NCBI RefSeq assembly: GCF_003573695.1
Contig: NC_039368.1
Location: 82,846,374-82,910,373, forward strand
From: Papaver somniferum
Lineage: Eukaryota; Streptophyta; Magnoliopsida; Ranunculales; Papaveraceae
Length of the DNA: 64,000 nt
Direction of reading: 5' to 3'
In this document: positions 9,486 to 20,886 of the stretch, piece by piece
Numbering within the stretch: the first letter of the stretch is position 1
How the letters are laid out: every line of letters starts with the position of its first letter
Made by a program: the position numbers and the translations under genes
The notes under the pieces: generated by a model
The model's database searches: none
What the model was told of the DNA's origin: nothing
Seen by the model: only the letters and a program-made list of their open reading frames with translations

Positions 9486-12102
9486 CTAGTATTCTATTCA
9501 TAGCCCATGTATTTGCTTCATCCTCTTTATCATCCTATGGTTTCGGATTTGGATTAATTCCTAATCTTACCACCAATGGACATTCATGTGATTCTCCTCC
9601 GCCTGGTGTTTCTTCCGCACTGAATGTGATAACTTATTTTTGCAACTCTTTTAATGGTGATATTTTCACAAGATTTAGGATCTCTTTGCCTTCAACATCT
9701 CTCGCATACACCCGACTTAAGATATTATCATGGAAATCTTCTATATTCTTGAATGAATTCATAATCGAATTACAATATAAGTTCTTCGCTTCCGCACCTA
9801 CTTCAATTATATGTACATTCTTTTCATTATCTGCTTTATACTCATTTCCCCTTGGTGGTGGTGGTGGAAAATTCTTTGGTTGTGCTAAGAAATGGTTTAA
9901 CTTTCCCTGTTCAATCATCCTTAATATAACTTTCCTTACATTTCTGCAGTTACTTGTTGTGTGACCGTGAAATCTATGATATACATAAAATTCTTTACTC
10001 ATCCTCCCTGGTGGTGGTTCGTCTCCTGCGTTATGTGGTTCTGGAATATCTTCCATTAGGATGGCAGCTTCCCATATCTTATCCACTGTGGTATTCAACT
10101 TTGGCAAATTTATCTGCTCCCACACCATTCTTCCAGTTTTTTTATTATAATGTGTTTGTGGATCTCCAGAACTTCCTGGTTGAATCGTATCAGTAGCTCC
10201 GCGATTTTGATATTGTTTTTCAAACTCTGCTTGACCTGCACTACCCATGGCTGCCAGTTTTTGTTCCATTTCTGCAACATTATTTCCTTGATTCCCTTGC
10301 GATGTACTCGCAACAATATTTGTCAATCTTGGAAGTAAACTTGCATTTCCACTCTTCGCATATGGTATTGCAACTGGGTACGACTCCATATCTCTTTGTT
10401 TCTCTTCAAGTGCTATGTACTCTTCTTGAAATTCGCGCAATTCTGACATTGTTATCGTATCCTTTATCCGAAAGATTTGTGTATACAATAAATATATAGC
10501 AAAGAGAGCATTGATAAATGCAAGAATAAGGTATCACTCATCTACTCGTCTTCCCATTTCGATACACATAGTTCTCCAGCGTGTTGTTAGATGACGCAAA
10601 GTCTCATTTGTTCTTCTGCGAAGTCCGAATGCTGTCTCAATCCCTGGTCTTGACATATTATTGCTGATGTATTGTCATAAAAAGACGTTCTATAAATGAT
10701 GAAATGACCCAATTGATTCTACTGGTAGCCCTTCAAACCATTTCAAAGCTTCTCCCGCCAAGCTCGCAGCAAAATATTTACACATGACTGCATCAATATT
10801 TTCCCATTGCAATAGAGATCGGGTGTAGGCTTTCACATGTTGTATTGCACAAGCACTTCCATCAAATATACTAGTAAATACTGGTAACATGCACTTGGAC
10901 GGTATTGCCTCCCTTTGGATTTGTCTTGTAAAAGGAGTTTTTCCAGCTTCTTCTACTGCTTCTTCTAATTGTCTCCTTCCACCATTTCTTCGTGTAGTCA
11001 TCATTTCTATTAATTCTTCCAGTTCTCTCAAAATTTCTTCACTTAAGGTTTGATCTAAATCTTCTCGCATTGGTCTTTTTAATCTTGCTTGCCTCAGTCT
11101 ATTCTCATGATTATTCTGACGTACTGCCTCTTGTATTTCGCATTCTTCAGCTTCTTATCTTCTTCGCCTACGCCTTTCTCTCTCAATGTTCATATCATTA
11201 TGCACGCTATCATGCCTCTCTTCTTCATCTCTTCTTTGTTCTGTATCATCCATGCGATAGCGTTCGCGTCGTCTTAATCTATTATCATGATTGTTTTGAC
11301 GTAACGCTTCCTGCAATTCTCTTTCTTCAATTTCTTCTCCTCTTCTCTGTCTATTTCTTTCATCTCTCGCACATGTAATCTCCTCTTCGCGCTCATACTG
11401 ATTCCTTACCATTTCTCTTCAATGTAACATCATCTGCTCTTGTCTTGGATCATCTTCCTCTCTTTCAAGTTTATGATGTGTGCGACGAAGAAGCTCACGT
11501 GGATGTTCATATCGTTTAGTTCCTCGATCTTGAATTGTACGTCTTCTCTCCTGTTGATCCTGTGAATTGTTATTTTCTTGCGAATTTTCTTCAATAACTT
11601 CCATGCGATGTCTTTGCCTATCATTTTCACGGTTAGATTGACTTTGTTTTGATCAACTTCTGCTTGACCTTGATCTTGACTTTGTAGCACTTCTTGATCT
11701 CTGTTCATGTAACCTAAGATTTTCTTCTCTCAGATCATCATTTTGATGAATCAAATTCGCACGCTCTTTCTCATCTCTTCTCAGTTCTGCAATCAATCTT
11801 TGTCTAAGTTCTGCAATTGTCATATCTTCTTCATTTTCATCAATCCTTCCTGGTATTCCAGTCCTTTGTGTTTCTTCTCCAGTAGAACTTGTTTGTGAAG
11901 TATGAACACTCACTCTATCATAATTAATATCATTGTTCCTCTCTTGTTCGGGCCGAGGTTCATGTTGGAGTTCATTTTCTTGAGTTTCTTCTATTCTTTC
12001 TTCTTGGTGATCAAGATTTGTAATTCTTCTTCTTCTTCTGCGATTCTATTGCTCCTTCTAGCCGTTGTTCCTTGCTCAATAGTAGATCTGATTCTCTCCA
12101 TC
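9486..12102 (-). pseudogene. Tat-3 gag, truncated at the gag-protease junction
   Basis: A minus-strand Gag of a Tat-lineage Ty3/Gypsy element; Gag forms the virus-like particle. The likely start is ATG at 12,102. An Arg/Glu-rich region with many charged repeats follows (11,913-11,155). The capsid core is at 11,070-10,690 (CMLPVFTSIFDG, AGEALKWFEGLP), with further capsid sequence to 10,488. A zinc knuckle-like motif (YHRFHGHTTSNC, first Cys changed to Tyr) lies near 10,000. The reading frame is broken several times, near 11,650, 11,410, 10,690 and elsewhere. The coding similarity runs into the gag-protease linker and stops at 9,486, where the CACTA end begins, just before the protease active-site motif would be expected. 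Confidence 0.75.
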
Positions 12103-12199
12103 TCTAATTTCAAAGAATTAAAAGTTTTATCCACAATTTTTAGATCTTACCTTTTCCAAGATTCAATGGATTTACTAACAGAATTTATCACCCATCCCT

Positions 12200-12216
12200 G
12201 TTTCTAGCGCCAAAAA
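12200..12216 (-). other. Primer-binding site of Tat-3
   Basis: The minus strand reads TTTTTGGCGCTAGAAACAGG immediately after the LTR. The TGGCGC start is the usual 3' tRNA complement of Gypsy elements. Confidence 0.6.
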
Positions 12217-12693
12217 TGTAGTTGCAAGTTTCCTCACAACCACATTCCACTATAACTACAATCAATATTAGGTAATCATTATTAAAATCTTCATTGATTA
12301 TCAAGACTTAATTCGGTTTACAAGATGGATACAAGTATTACAACAATCTTACTTGCTCCTATATTTACTTTCTCTCTCCTAATTTCTTATCTAACACTCA
12401 CTAAAAGAATCCCTTTACAAGTAATAACCTCTCCTTTTTATATAAGATCTTACATAGTGGATGACAACTAAGAGATCCTTTATTTTCGGAATCTCTATCC
12501 GATACAATCGCTCATGTACAATCACTCGTTCTCGCATAGACCATACTTCGCACAGATCTTCACACTTTACTCGTGACTTTGCTGACATCATCCATTACGA
12601 CAGCTCAACCTTGATGTGTGCGATCTCCCTCGTTTAAGTTATATAGTCTTCACTTCTCATACTTACTAACATGTGTAATATCTCACTCCTACA
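12217..12693 (-). repeat. 5' LTR of Tat-3
   Basis: A 477-bp block with TG..CA ends and a 5-bp terminal inversion (TGTAG..CTACA on either strand). It directly abuts the primer-binding site on the left and F-box coding sequence on the right. A TATA-like run on the minus strand lies around 12,438-12,446. The base after the right end begins TTACT, the presumed target duplication; its partner is lost with the left half of the element. Confidence 0.7.
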
Positions 12694-13279
12694 TTACTTC
12701 CTCGACATACTTATCCTTCTCATCCATAAAATAAAACTTGACATCTCTGTCACTAGATTGTGAAAAACATTGCAGTGCAATGATTGATGTAGCTTTAGCA
12801 AGATGTGTGCGAATGAAGAAAGGATTTTTGGCTAAAATTTCAAGGAGTATAGATGCACGTTGGCACCATAGAACACATTCCGCTGGGAGTCTAATAAGTA
12901 TGTCTATGATGATATGATTAGGGAGATCAAGGAGATTGTTTTCAACTGTTGGGGAATCAATAAGAGGAATATGATTGTCGACTAATGTGAGATCAGGCTC
13001 AGGGTTATCAACTGCTGGAGAATCACGAATATGATTGTCAACAACTAATGTGAGATCAGGCTCAGGTTTGTCAACTGCTGGTGAATCATGAATAAGATTG
13101 TCAACAACTAATGTGAAATCCTGGAGGGTTTCATTAACTAATGGGGGGTGGACGAGAGGATTCTGAACTAATGTGACATCATGAAGCGTATCATCATCAA
13201 CTCTGACATGATCTGGTATAGGTTTGTCAACTTCTCTACGTTTTCTAAACCATGTCTTGCTTAGGCTGAAGCAATTCAT
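12694..13279 (-). pseudogene. F-box gene 1, N-terminal half, cut by Tat-3
   Basis: About 195 codons of host F-box protein read to the LTR, then a vector-like stop inside it. The start ATG at 13,279 (MNCFSLSKTW) lies three codons downstream of the start used in gene 3, where the homologous codon is ATA here. Residues about 18-125 are a low-complexity region of about 20-residue units (DNHIRDSPAVDNPEPDLTLV). The F-box follows at about residues 126-167 (LDLPNHIIIDILIRLPAECV). F-box proteins bind SKP1 and present substrates to SCF ubiquitin ligases. The C-terminal substrate-binding domain seen in genes 2 and 3 is missing because Tat-3 inserted in this codon region; it is not found elsewhere in the window. 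If transcribed, it would make an F-box without its partner domain. Confidence 0.85.
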
Positions 13280-13954
13280 TCTTCCTATCGAAGAAATATG
13301 TATGTACGTACCGGCATGAGCAGTGATCTGTTGTATTTGTTTGTTGATGAGAAAAATCGAATTTGTTGATCGCCTCAGTTCTAAAGCCTCATTAACACCA
13401 TGTATTGCATGCTAATGAATTTCTCCTAATATATTCCAACTTTGAGTTTGATATGGAAAAGAATTTGTGTTTGTATCGAGCACTAGTTTGTCTTCTTAAT
13501 GATAGAGATGCAAGGGTGGGAAGTGTTTTATCCCAGATAAAATAAATTTGTGTTTGTATGGAACTCTAGTTTGTCTTCTTAATAATAGAGATGCAAGGGG
13601 GGAAGTGTTTTATCCCAGATAGAATTACAAATGTGGGAGTGACCTAATGATAAGAATCAGATGTGCGATATAGCTCAACAGAACCCATTGCTAATGGGAA
13701 ACATTATTTCTGAAAGTGTTTGGTCCCACAAAATAAATAGAAATTAAATTTGAGATGAAGTGGTCCGAATATGGGATCTAACACATCGAATATCACTTGT
13801 GCCCTAGATTTCGTTCGTAACCCAAACGAAAATTGGGTTATTTGTTTAAATATTTTTAAAACATAGTTCTAATGGAGGAGTAAAAGTTAGTATGGGTGAA
13901 TGGACACCAAAAAAATAAGAATGAAACTGGATTCATCCTGGCTTAAACTTAAGT
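13280..13954. other. Upstream region of F-box gene 1
   Basis: It shares the block attccaac...gagtttgatatgg with the upstream regions of genes 2 (22,036) and 3 (24,888), which marks it as part of the duplicated promoter unit. An imperfect tandem duplication of about 83 bp starts at 13,462 and again at 13,545. No gene was seen. Confidence 0.6.
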
Positions 13955-14255
13955 TGGTGTCGTTTATGAAAACAACCAGTATAAGTTGTTACGCATTATT
14001 GTAAACGTGTATTAAACTTGTGGAACAAGTTTGCTTGTTTTAGAGTTTGGTTACGTCCATTATTTACGTATAGTGTTTAGAATATTCTAGAAGTGTATTT
14101 GATTTAGAGTTTGATATGTTAAGAAAGTGTCTTTGCTTGAGAGTCAAGTTTGTTAAACAAAAATAGGCTATTGAGCCGTGAGATTATTTACATCAATACA
14201 GAGAATTGTTTGAGTTACGTTTTGTCATTAAGTCTTTAATATCAGATTTTCTACA
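13955..14255 (+). repeat. 5' LTR of Ty1/Copia element
   Basis: A 301-bp LTR with TG..CA ends, paired with 18,494-18,798. By eye the pair differs at roughly one base in ten, so the insertion is old. No clear 5-bp target duplication is visible. Confidence 0.85.
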
Positions 14256-14257
14256 TC

Positions 14258-14269
14258 TGGTATCAGAGC
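14258..14269 (+). other. Copia primer-binding site (initiator tRNA-Met)
   Basis: TGGTATCAGAGC two bases after the LTR is the canonical complement of plant initiator methionine tRNA. A partial second copy (TGGTATCAGATT) follows at 14,272. Confidence 0.85.
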
Positions 14270-14319
14270 ACTGGTATCAGATTCTAGGGCTATGGGTACG
14301 AGTTGTTGAGAATAAGAGG

Positions 14320-15213
14320 ATGAAGAGTTTAATTTCAATCAAACTGCCAGTGTTTGAAGGTAAAAACTTTGAACACGTGAGGTTACAAATGGAGAATATA
14401 TTTTTATATACCAAGAGGTGTGAGATATTGTGAAAGATGGTTATGTAGAACCAGCAGAAGGAGAAGTAGTTGAAGCATCTCAGCAAGCAATTTTAACTGA
14501 AAACAGAAAGAAAAATTCTAAAGCAACCTATATTCTTCATCAGGGTATTCATGAATCTCTCATGGATAAATTTATTTATATCAAAGAAGTTAAGAGAGCA
14601 TGGGATGGTTTGATAAATTATTCTAAAGGATCTGACAAGGTTAGGAAGGTGAGATTACAGACTTTAAAGCGCAAATATGAATTGTTACAGTGGAGACAAC
14701 TGAGACAATATCAGAGTATTTCTCAAAGAAATTAAATATTATCAATGATATGAAAGTTAATGGTGACACTATAAAAGATTCTTCTACTGTAAAGAGATTT
14801 TAAGAAGTTTACCTGAGAAGCTTGAATCAAAAGTAACTGTTATAGAAGAATGTAACACTGCTGCAACTATGAATCTTAATGAGTTATTGAGTTCACTACA
14901 AGCATATGAACAGATATGACTTTAAGAAAAAACTACTGCAAAAAAAGTTGAAGAAGATTTACAAAGTCTAGTTAGATGGACTGATAATACTGGAAATTCT
15001 GACTCTGGAGGAAGATCTAATAATGGAGGATATCAAGGAAAATATAATAATGGTGGAAGATTTAACAATGGAGGTTATCAGCGAAGAAAACTAGTAGATA
15101 AATCAAAACTTCGGTGTTACAATTGTGGAGATTTTGGAAAATTTTATTTTGATTGTCCAAAGCCTAGAAGACACCAGAAAATAACTACAAAGCCAACTTC
15201 AAAGCTAATATAG
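14320..15213 (+). pseudogene. Copia gag, degenerate
   Basis: The Gag of a Ty1/Copia element. Two capsid segments in different frames (KLPVFEGKNFEHVRLQMENI, then DGYVEPAEGE and GLINYSKGSDKVRKVRLQTL) are recognisable as the copia-type gag family; a frameshift separates them near 14,430. A Gly/Asn-rich linker leads to a zinc knuckle at 15,115-15,156 (CYNCGDFGKFYFDC) in which the expected histidine is replaced. Several stops and frameshifts make it non-functional. Confidence 0.8.
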
Positions 15214-18200
15214 CAGAAAGTCAAGAAGAAGAAGAAGAAGAAGAAGAAGAAAGCTGAAAACATGCTACTTGCTTGTAATATAGCAGAAGAACAACCACAA
15301 CTTAAATGGTACTTAGATACAGGTTGTAGTAATCATATGTGTGGTAGAAAGACTTATTTGATAAACTTGATGAGTCTGTAAGATCAACTGTGAAGTTTCA
15401 CAATAGTTTTACAATTCCTGTTATGGGAAAAGGAAGAATATGAATTGTTCTAAAGAATGGTTCAAAGGAATACATTATGGATGTATTCTATGTACCTGGT
15501 TTACACCAGAATTTTCTAATCATGGGGAAATTTTCAGAGAGAGGATACTCTATGAACATTTATAATGGTAATTATTTTATTAGAGATAGAAGAAGAAGAC
15601 TGATAGCAAAAGTTCAGATTACCAAAAACAGATTATTTCCATTGAATATTCAGTATCCAATGGAAAGTTGTTTTAGTACTCATGTGCATAATGAAAGCTG
15701 GTTGTGGCACAAGAGAATGGGCCAGGTAAACTTTAATAGCTTACAAGTTTTATCAAAGAAGGAGATGGTGTCAGGTCTACCAATTATAGAGCTTCCAGGG
15801 ACGAGATGTGAGAATTGTATCTTTGGAAAACAACACAAAGATCCATTCCCAGTAAACAAGGCTAGAAGAGCTGATCAACAGTTGGAGATTATACACAGTG
15901 ATTTGTGTGGTCCTATTGAAGTTACATCATATGGAGATAATAACTATTGCATAACTTTCTTTGATGATTTTAGTAGAAAGGATTGGGAGTATTTACTTAG
16001 ACAAAAAAGTGATGCTTTTCATGCTTTTAGAACTCTTAAACCATATGCTGAGGAATTGGTAAAAGCATCAAGATATTGAGAACTGATAGAGGAACAAAAT
16101 ATACTATTGTTGATAATTTCATGGAAGAGCATGGCATTCTACATCAGTTAACAGCTAGATATACACCTCAAAAGAATGATGTTGCTGAGAGAAAAAACAG
16201 AACTATAATGGAGATGGCAAGAACTATAAGAAGGACTTATGCAGTTGATACATCAGTGTATTTACTTAACAGATGTCCTACAAATAGTTTGAATAATAAG
16301 ACATACCAGAAGAAGATTGGAGAGGAATAAGACCAAGTGTAAGACATTTGAGAATTTTTGGGTGCATTGCATATGCACATGTACCTAAAGAACTTAGGAA
16401 GAAATTGGATGATATGAGTGAGAAGTGTATTCTTGTTGGTTATAGCTAATAACCAAGGGATACAAGCTTTATAATCAAGAAACAGGGAAAATAATTACTA
16501 GTAGAGATGTGATTTTTGATAATGATTCACAATGGAATTGGAATGTTACAATAGCAAAAGAAAATATCAGAACAATACCAGTTACAGTTGAAGAAGAAGT
16601 AAGAACTCCGAATGATGTTGTAGAACATCATGAAGAAGTTAGAATTGATGTTGTACCACAATAAGAAGAAAATACAAGACCAAGAAGAAATATTGTTACA
16701 CCAGCAAGAATGAATGACTATGTATTAACAAGAAATCAGGATGATACTGATGATGAAGTGATTGACTTTGCAATGTTTGGAGATTGTGATCCTGTAGCTT
16801 ATGAAGAAGCTTCTAAAGAACAAGGGTGGATACAATCCATGGATACAGAGTTGAAGTCTATTGAGAAGAATAATACATGAGAGCTTACTAAACTTCCACA
16901 AGGAAAGAAAGCAATAGGTGTTAAGTGGGTTTACAAAACTAAGTATAAATTTGATGGTGAAGTAGATAGATTGAAAGAAAGATTAGTTGCAAAAGGATAT
17001 AGACAAAAACAAGGAATAGATTACTCTGAAGTGTTTGCACCAGTTGCAAGATTAGATACAATAGTATGATCATGTTTTTAGCTTCTCAGGCATTGGAAGA
17101 TTTTTCATATGGATGTGAGAAGTTCCCTCTTAAATGGTGTTCTAAAAGAAGAAGTCTATGTTGAACAGCCAGCAGGTTATGTTATGGAAGCGGAGGAGAA
17201 TCAAGTATACAAGCTAAATAAAGCTTTGTATGTTTAAAACAAGCACCATGTGCTTGGTACACAAGAATGGATTCATACTTCATTGATAAAGGTTTTACAA
17301 TATGTCCATATGAGCATACACTGTATTTGAAAGACGACTTGGAATATGATCTTATATTCATAGGAAATAGCTCAGAGATGATCAATGAATTCAGGGAGGA
17401 TATAGTGAGTTCGAAATGGCAGATCTTGGATTAATGTCATATTTTCTTGGCATTGAAGTACAACAAACAGAAAGAGGTATTTCTATTAATCAACAGAGAT
17501 ATGCAGATGGAATACTGAAGAGGTTCAAGATGGATAACTGCAATCCAATTTTAACACCAGTAGAGCAGAGGTTAAAATTGAAAAAAGATGGATCAGGAGG
17601 ACTTGTGAATTCAACAGAATTTAAGTGCCTTGTTAGATATCTCGGATATTTAACTGCTACAAGATCAGATATTATGTATAAAGTTGGGTTAGTTAGTAGG
17701 TTTATGGAATCACCAAGACAGTCTCACTTACAAGCTGCAAAACGTATTTTAAAATATGTTAAGGGAAAAACTAGTTTAGGTATCTTCTATAAAGTTTCAG
17801 AAGATCCAAAGTTGGTTGGTTACACAGATAGTGATCGGGATGGAGATACAGAAGGAAAAAAGAGCACTTCGGGTTATGCATTCCATTTAGGAACAAAATT
17901 TTTCTCTTGGTCATCAAAGAAACAACAGGTGGTTTCCTTGTCTACAACAGAAGCTGAATATATTACTGCTGGAAATTGAGCTACACAAGAAGTTTGACTG
18001 AGAATGATGCTAAAATCTCTTTTCCATGAGAAAATAACACCTATAACAATAGTTTGTGATAATAAGTCATCAATTTCATTGACAAGGAATCTTGTGCTTC
18101 ATGGAAGGAGTAAGCACATAGACATCAAGTATCATTACATTAGAGAGCTTGTCAGTAACAAAGAAATAGCTGTGAAATTTTGTGAAAGTAAGAATCAAGT

Positions 18201-18312
18201 AGCTCATATTTTCACTAAGTCTTTGAAGTCTAACACCTTCACTTATTTGCATGGAAAACTTGGAATGATCAGTAAAGAATATCTTGGTTTAAGGGAGGAT
18301 GTTGAAGATTAA
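15214..18312 (+). pseudogene. Copia pol: protease, integrase, reverse transcriptase, RNase H; degenerate
   Basis: Domain order protease-integrase-RT-RNase H identifies Copia. The protease motif DTGCSNHM is at about 15,316. The pre-integrase zinc region (HKRMGQVNF, CENCIFGKQH) is at 15,710-15,835, and the integrase core (SDLCGPIEV, RTDRGTKY, TPQKNDVAERKNRT) at 15,895-16,230. Reverse transcriptase begins near 16,820 ([33 protein letters not shown]). The YVDD box region near 17,335-17,365 is damaged (LEYDLIFIGN). DLGLMSYFLGIEV and the RNase H segment (YTDSDRDGD, STTEAEYITA) run to about 17,980, and the tail ends at 18,312. At least five frameshifts or stops break it, including TGA at about 16,877 within the RT. 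Confidence 0.9.
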
Positions 18313-18493
18313 ACCAAGATATAGTTTGTGGAAGCAACTAGTTGAAGTTTTTGCTGTCTTAGTGAAGAAACAAGAAGTAGTTGATGCTGTTATGTGGAAG
18401 CAACTTGGTGAAGTTGACGTAGTAGTATGGAAGCAACTACGTGGAGTTGATGTTGTCTGAAGTAAAGCAATAGTGGAAGCAACCAATGGAAGT

Positions 18494-18798
18494 TGGTGCC
18501 GTTTATGAAAACAACCAGTACAAGTTGTTACGCGTTATTACGAACGTGTAGTAAACTTGTGAAGCAAGTTTGCCAGTTTTAGAGTTTGGTTATGTATAGT
18601 ATTTACGTATAGAGTTTATAATATTCTAGAAGTGTCTTTGATTTAGAGTTTGACATGTTAGGAAACTGTCTTTGCTTGAGAGTCAAGTTTGTTAAACTAT
18701 AAATAGGTTGTTGAGCCATGAGACTATTTACATCAACGGAGAGAATTGTTTGAGTTACGTTTTGTGTTCATTAAGTCTTCGATATCAAATTTTCTACA
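18494..18798 (+). repeat. 3' LTR of Ty1/Copia element
   Basis: A 305-bp partner of the LTR at 13,955. The purine-rich GGAAGCAACCAATGGAAG just before it is the likely polypurine tract. It holds a TATA-like TATAAATAGG near 18,698. Confidence 0.85.
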
Positions 18799-19640
18799 AC
18801 AAGGAAATACCAATTGGTCATACAAATAATATATTAGAGACAGTCTAGTCCAGTGGACCTAGTCAATTATTTGTTTGGTTCTATTTGGTAATATAAATTA
18901 TAATTTGGTCCTAAAAATTATGGTTTGTTCCTAGGATGATGTCATGGATGATGTAAATGTCACCTTGTAGTGGCAGAAATACCCTTTTGGATAAGGACCA
19001 TATATATAGTCAAAAAGTAAGAGACAATAAATCATTATTAGATTTACTTTCTCTCTCATCTTTCCAGATCTAATCTCTCTCTCTCTTTCTTTCTTTCTTC
19101 TTCTTTTTCCTCCTGTTAATGGCGTCTCCATTTTTTTTCTTCTATTTTCTTTCCTGCTGCTGTAAACGATGGTGATGAAGGTGAAAATCGATTTAGATAT
19201 TTAGATCGGTAGTTGTAGACGATGAATACGATGATGTTGGTACTGTTGAATACGATTTTTTTGGGGTTTTTTTTTTCTTTTTTCTGCTGCTGTTGACGAT
19301 GAAGATGATGAAGATATGTTGTTGCTGCTGCTGTTGACGATGAAGACGATGGTGTTAATCTTGATTTTGATGATGATGATGAACAAGATGAAGAAGATGA
19401 AGACGATGGTGTTAATCTTGATTTTCTTTTTTCTGCTGCTGTTGACGATGAAGATGATGAAGATATGTTGTTGCTACTCCTGTTGACGATGAAGACGATG
19501 GTGCTAATCTTGATTTTGATGATGATGATGAAGAGATAAAGATCTGCTACTGCTACTGCCGTTGATGATGAAGACGGTGGTATTTTTGAAGACGAATATG
19601 TTGTTGTTGTTGTTGAAGACGACGAAGATGATGATGTTGC
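18799..19640. repeat. Low-complexity region with CT-rich and GAT/GAC-rich tracts
   Basis: A TATA-like run (CATATATATAG at 18,999) precedes a CT-rich stretch (19,045-19,110). From 19,160 a degenerate repeat built from GATGAAGACGATGGTG and TTGTTGCTGCTGCTG blocks recurs three or four times. No recognised protein domain. It may be the left part of the element bounded by inverted repeats at 18,913 and 20,420. Confidence 0.5.
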
Positions 19641-20275
19641 AGTTCATTCCAGAAATGAACTCTGTTTTTATATAGAGTTCATTCCAGAAATGAACTTTGT
19701 TTTTATATGGACTTCATTTCTGGAATGAACTCTGTTTTTTTAAGTTTTTATATGCAGTTCATTTCTGAAATGAAGTCTGTTTGTTTAGGTTGTTATATGG
19801 ACTTCATTTCTGGAATGAACTCTGTTTTTTTAGGTTTTTGTATGGAGTTCTTTTCTGGAATGAAGTCTGTTTATTTAGGTTTTTATATGGAGTTCATTTC
19901 TTGAATGAAGTCTGTTTATTTAGGTTGTTATATGCAGTTCATTTTTGGAATGAAGTCTGTTTATTTAGGTTGTTATATGGACTTCATTTCTGGAATGAAT
20001 TGTGTTTTTTTAGGTTTATATATGGAGTTCAATTCTGGAATGAAGTCTGTTTATTTAGGTTTTTACATGGAGTTCATTTCTGGAATGAACTCTGGTTTTT
20101 TAGGTTTTTGTATGGAGTTCATTTCTGGAATGAAGTCTGTTTTTTTAGGTTTTTGTATGGAGATCATTTCTGGAATGAAGTCTATTTTTTTATGTTTTTG
20201 TATGGAGTTTATTTTTGGAATGAAGTCTGTTTTTTTTAGGTTTTTGTATGGACTTCATTTCTGGAATGAACTGCT
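19640..20275 (+). repeat. 45-bp minisatellite, about 13 units
   Basis: The core AGTTCATTTCTGGAATGAA recurs every 45 bp with flanking TGTTTTTTTAGGTTTTTATATGG. Because 45 is a multiple of three, two forward frames stay open for 128 and 152 codons and encode a 15-residue unit such as RFLYGVHFWNEVCLF. There is no start context, promoter or homology that would support a protein. The core contains a short inverted repeat (TTCATTTCTGGAATGAA). Confidence 0.85.
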
Positions 20276-20886
20276 ACAAGAAAATAAATAAAAATTAACA
20301 CGGAAGGGTATTTTTGTCAGTTAAATATTTTTAAATAATTATGGACCAAACAGTAAAGGCGTTTGACCAAAGGACCAAACAGACATGGACCCACCTAAAA
20401 AAGGACTAAACCATATTTTTCCCTTTCTACAATATCTAATCTAATGGTATGTTGTTTTAAGTTCCATGTTAATTTTGTTAATGCAAGTTCATTTGCTGTT
20501 TGTGTTTCTACAATAAAAAAGTATGTGCTTCTACAATTGAACACTGAATCCATTGCACACCATTCTTGGACGTAATAATGTTTCGTTTATTGGTATATAT
20601 ACTGGACATCGACATATTGGCACATATACTCGACACCGACATGCACTGAGAGAATGTTATTGGCATTTCGTCAATGTTAACTACTAATAAACACTTTGAG
20701 CTTTATTGAACAGCTCTGAAGACACTGCATAAACTCAAACACACGGACAATAACAAATACTAGTAAGACCAAACCAATGAAAACAGGTGTTCGCGCGAGA
20801 AAGGGCATCAGCTATTTGAACAAAATATTTTTAATAGCAATAAAAAAAATTGATTTTGTTAATAGCAATATAACACCTCTCCATGT
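20276..20886. other. Intergenic region downstream of F-box gene 2
   Basis: To about 20,420 it holds repeated GGACCAAAC words and an inverted copy of the sequence near 18,913. Beyond that it is AT-rich intergenic DNA with no recognised gene. Confidence 0.5.

Noticed and set aside
9476..9490. GTGCTAG followed by T as a Helitron 3' end
   Set aside because: No hairpin of the right form precedes it, and the sequence directly before it is a CACTA-type terminal repeat with subterminal GTAACGG motifs, which explains the end better.
14258..14283. tRNA-like sequence near TGGTATCAGAGC
   Set aside because: It is the primer-binding site complementary to a tRNA 3' end, not a tRNA gene; no cloverleaf is present.
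19781..20291. Protein of 128-152 residues with repeated FWNE or GMKS units
   Set aside because: The frames overlap each other in the 45-bp minisatellite and carry no support beyond the period being divisible by three.
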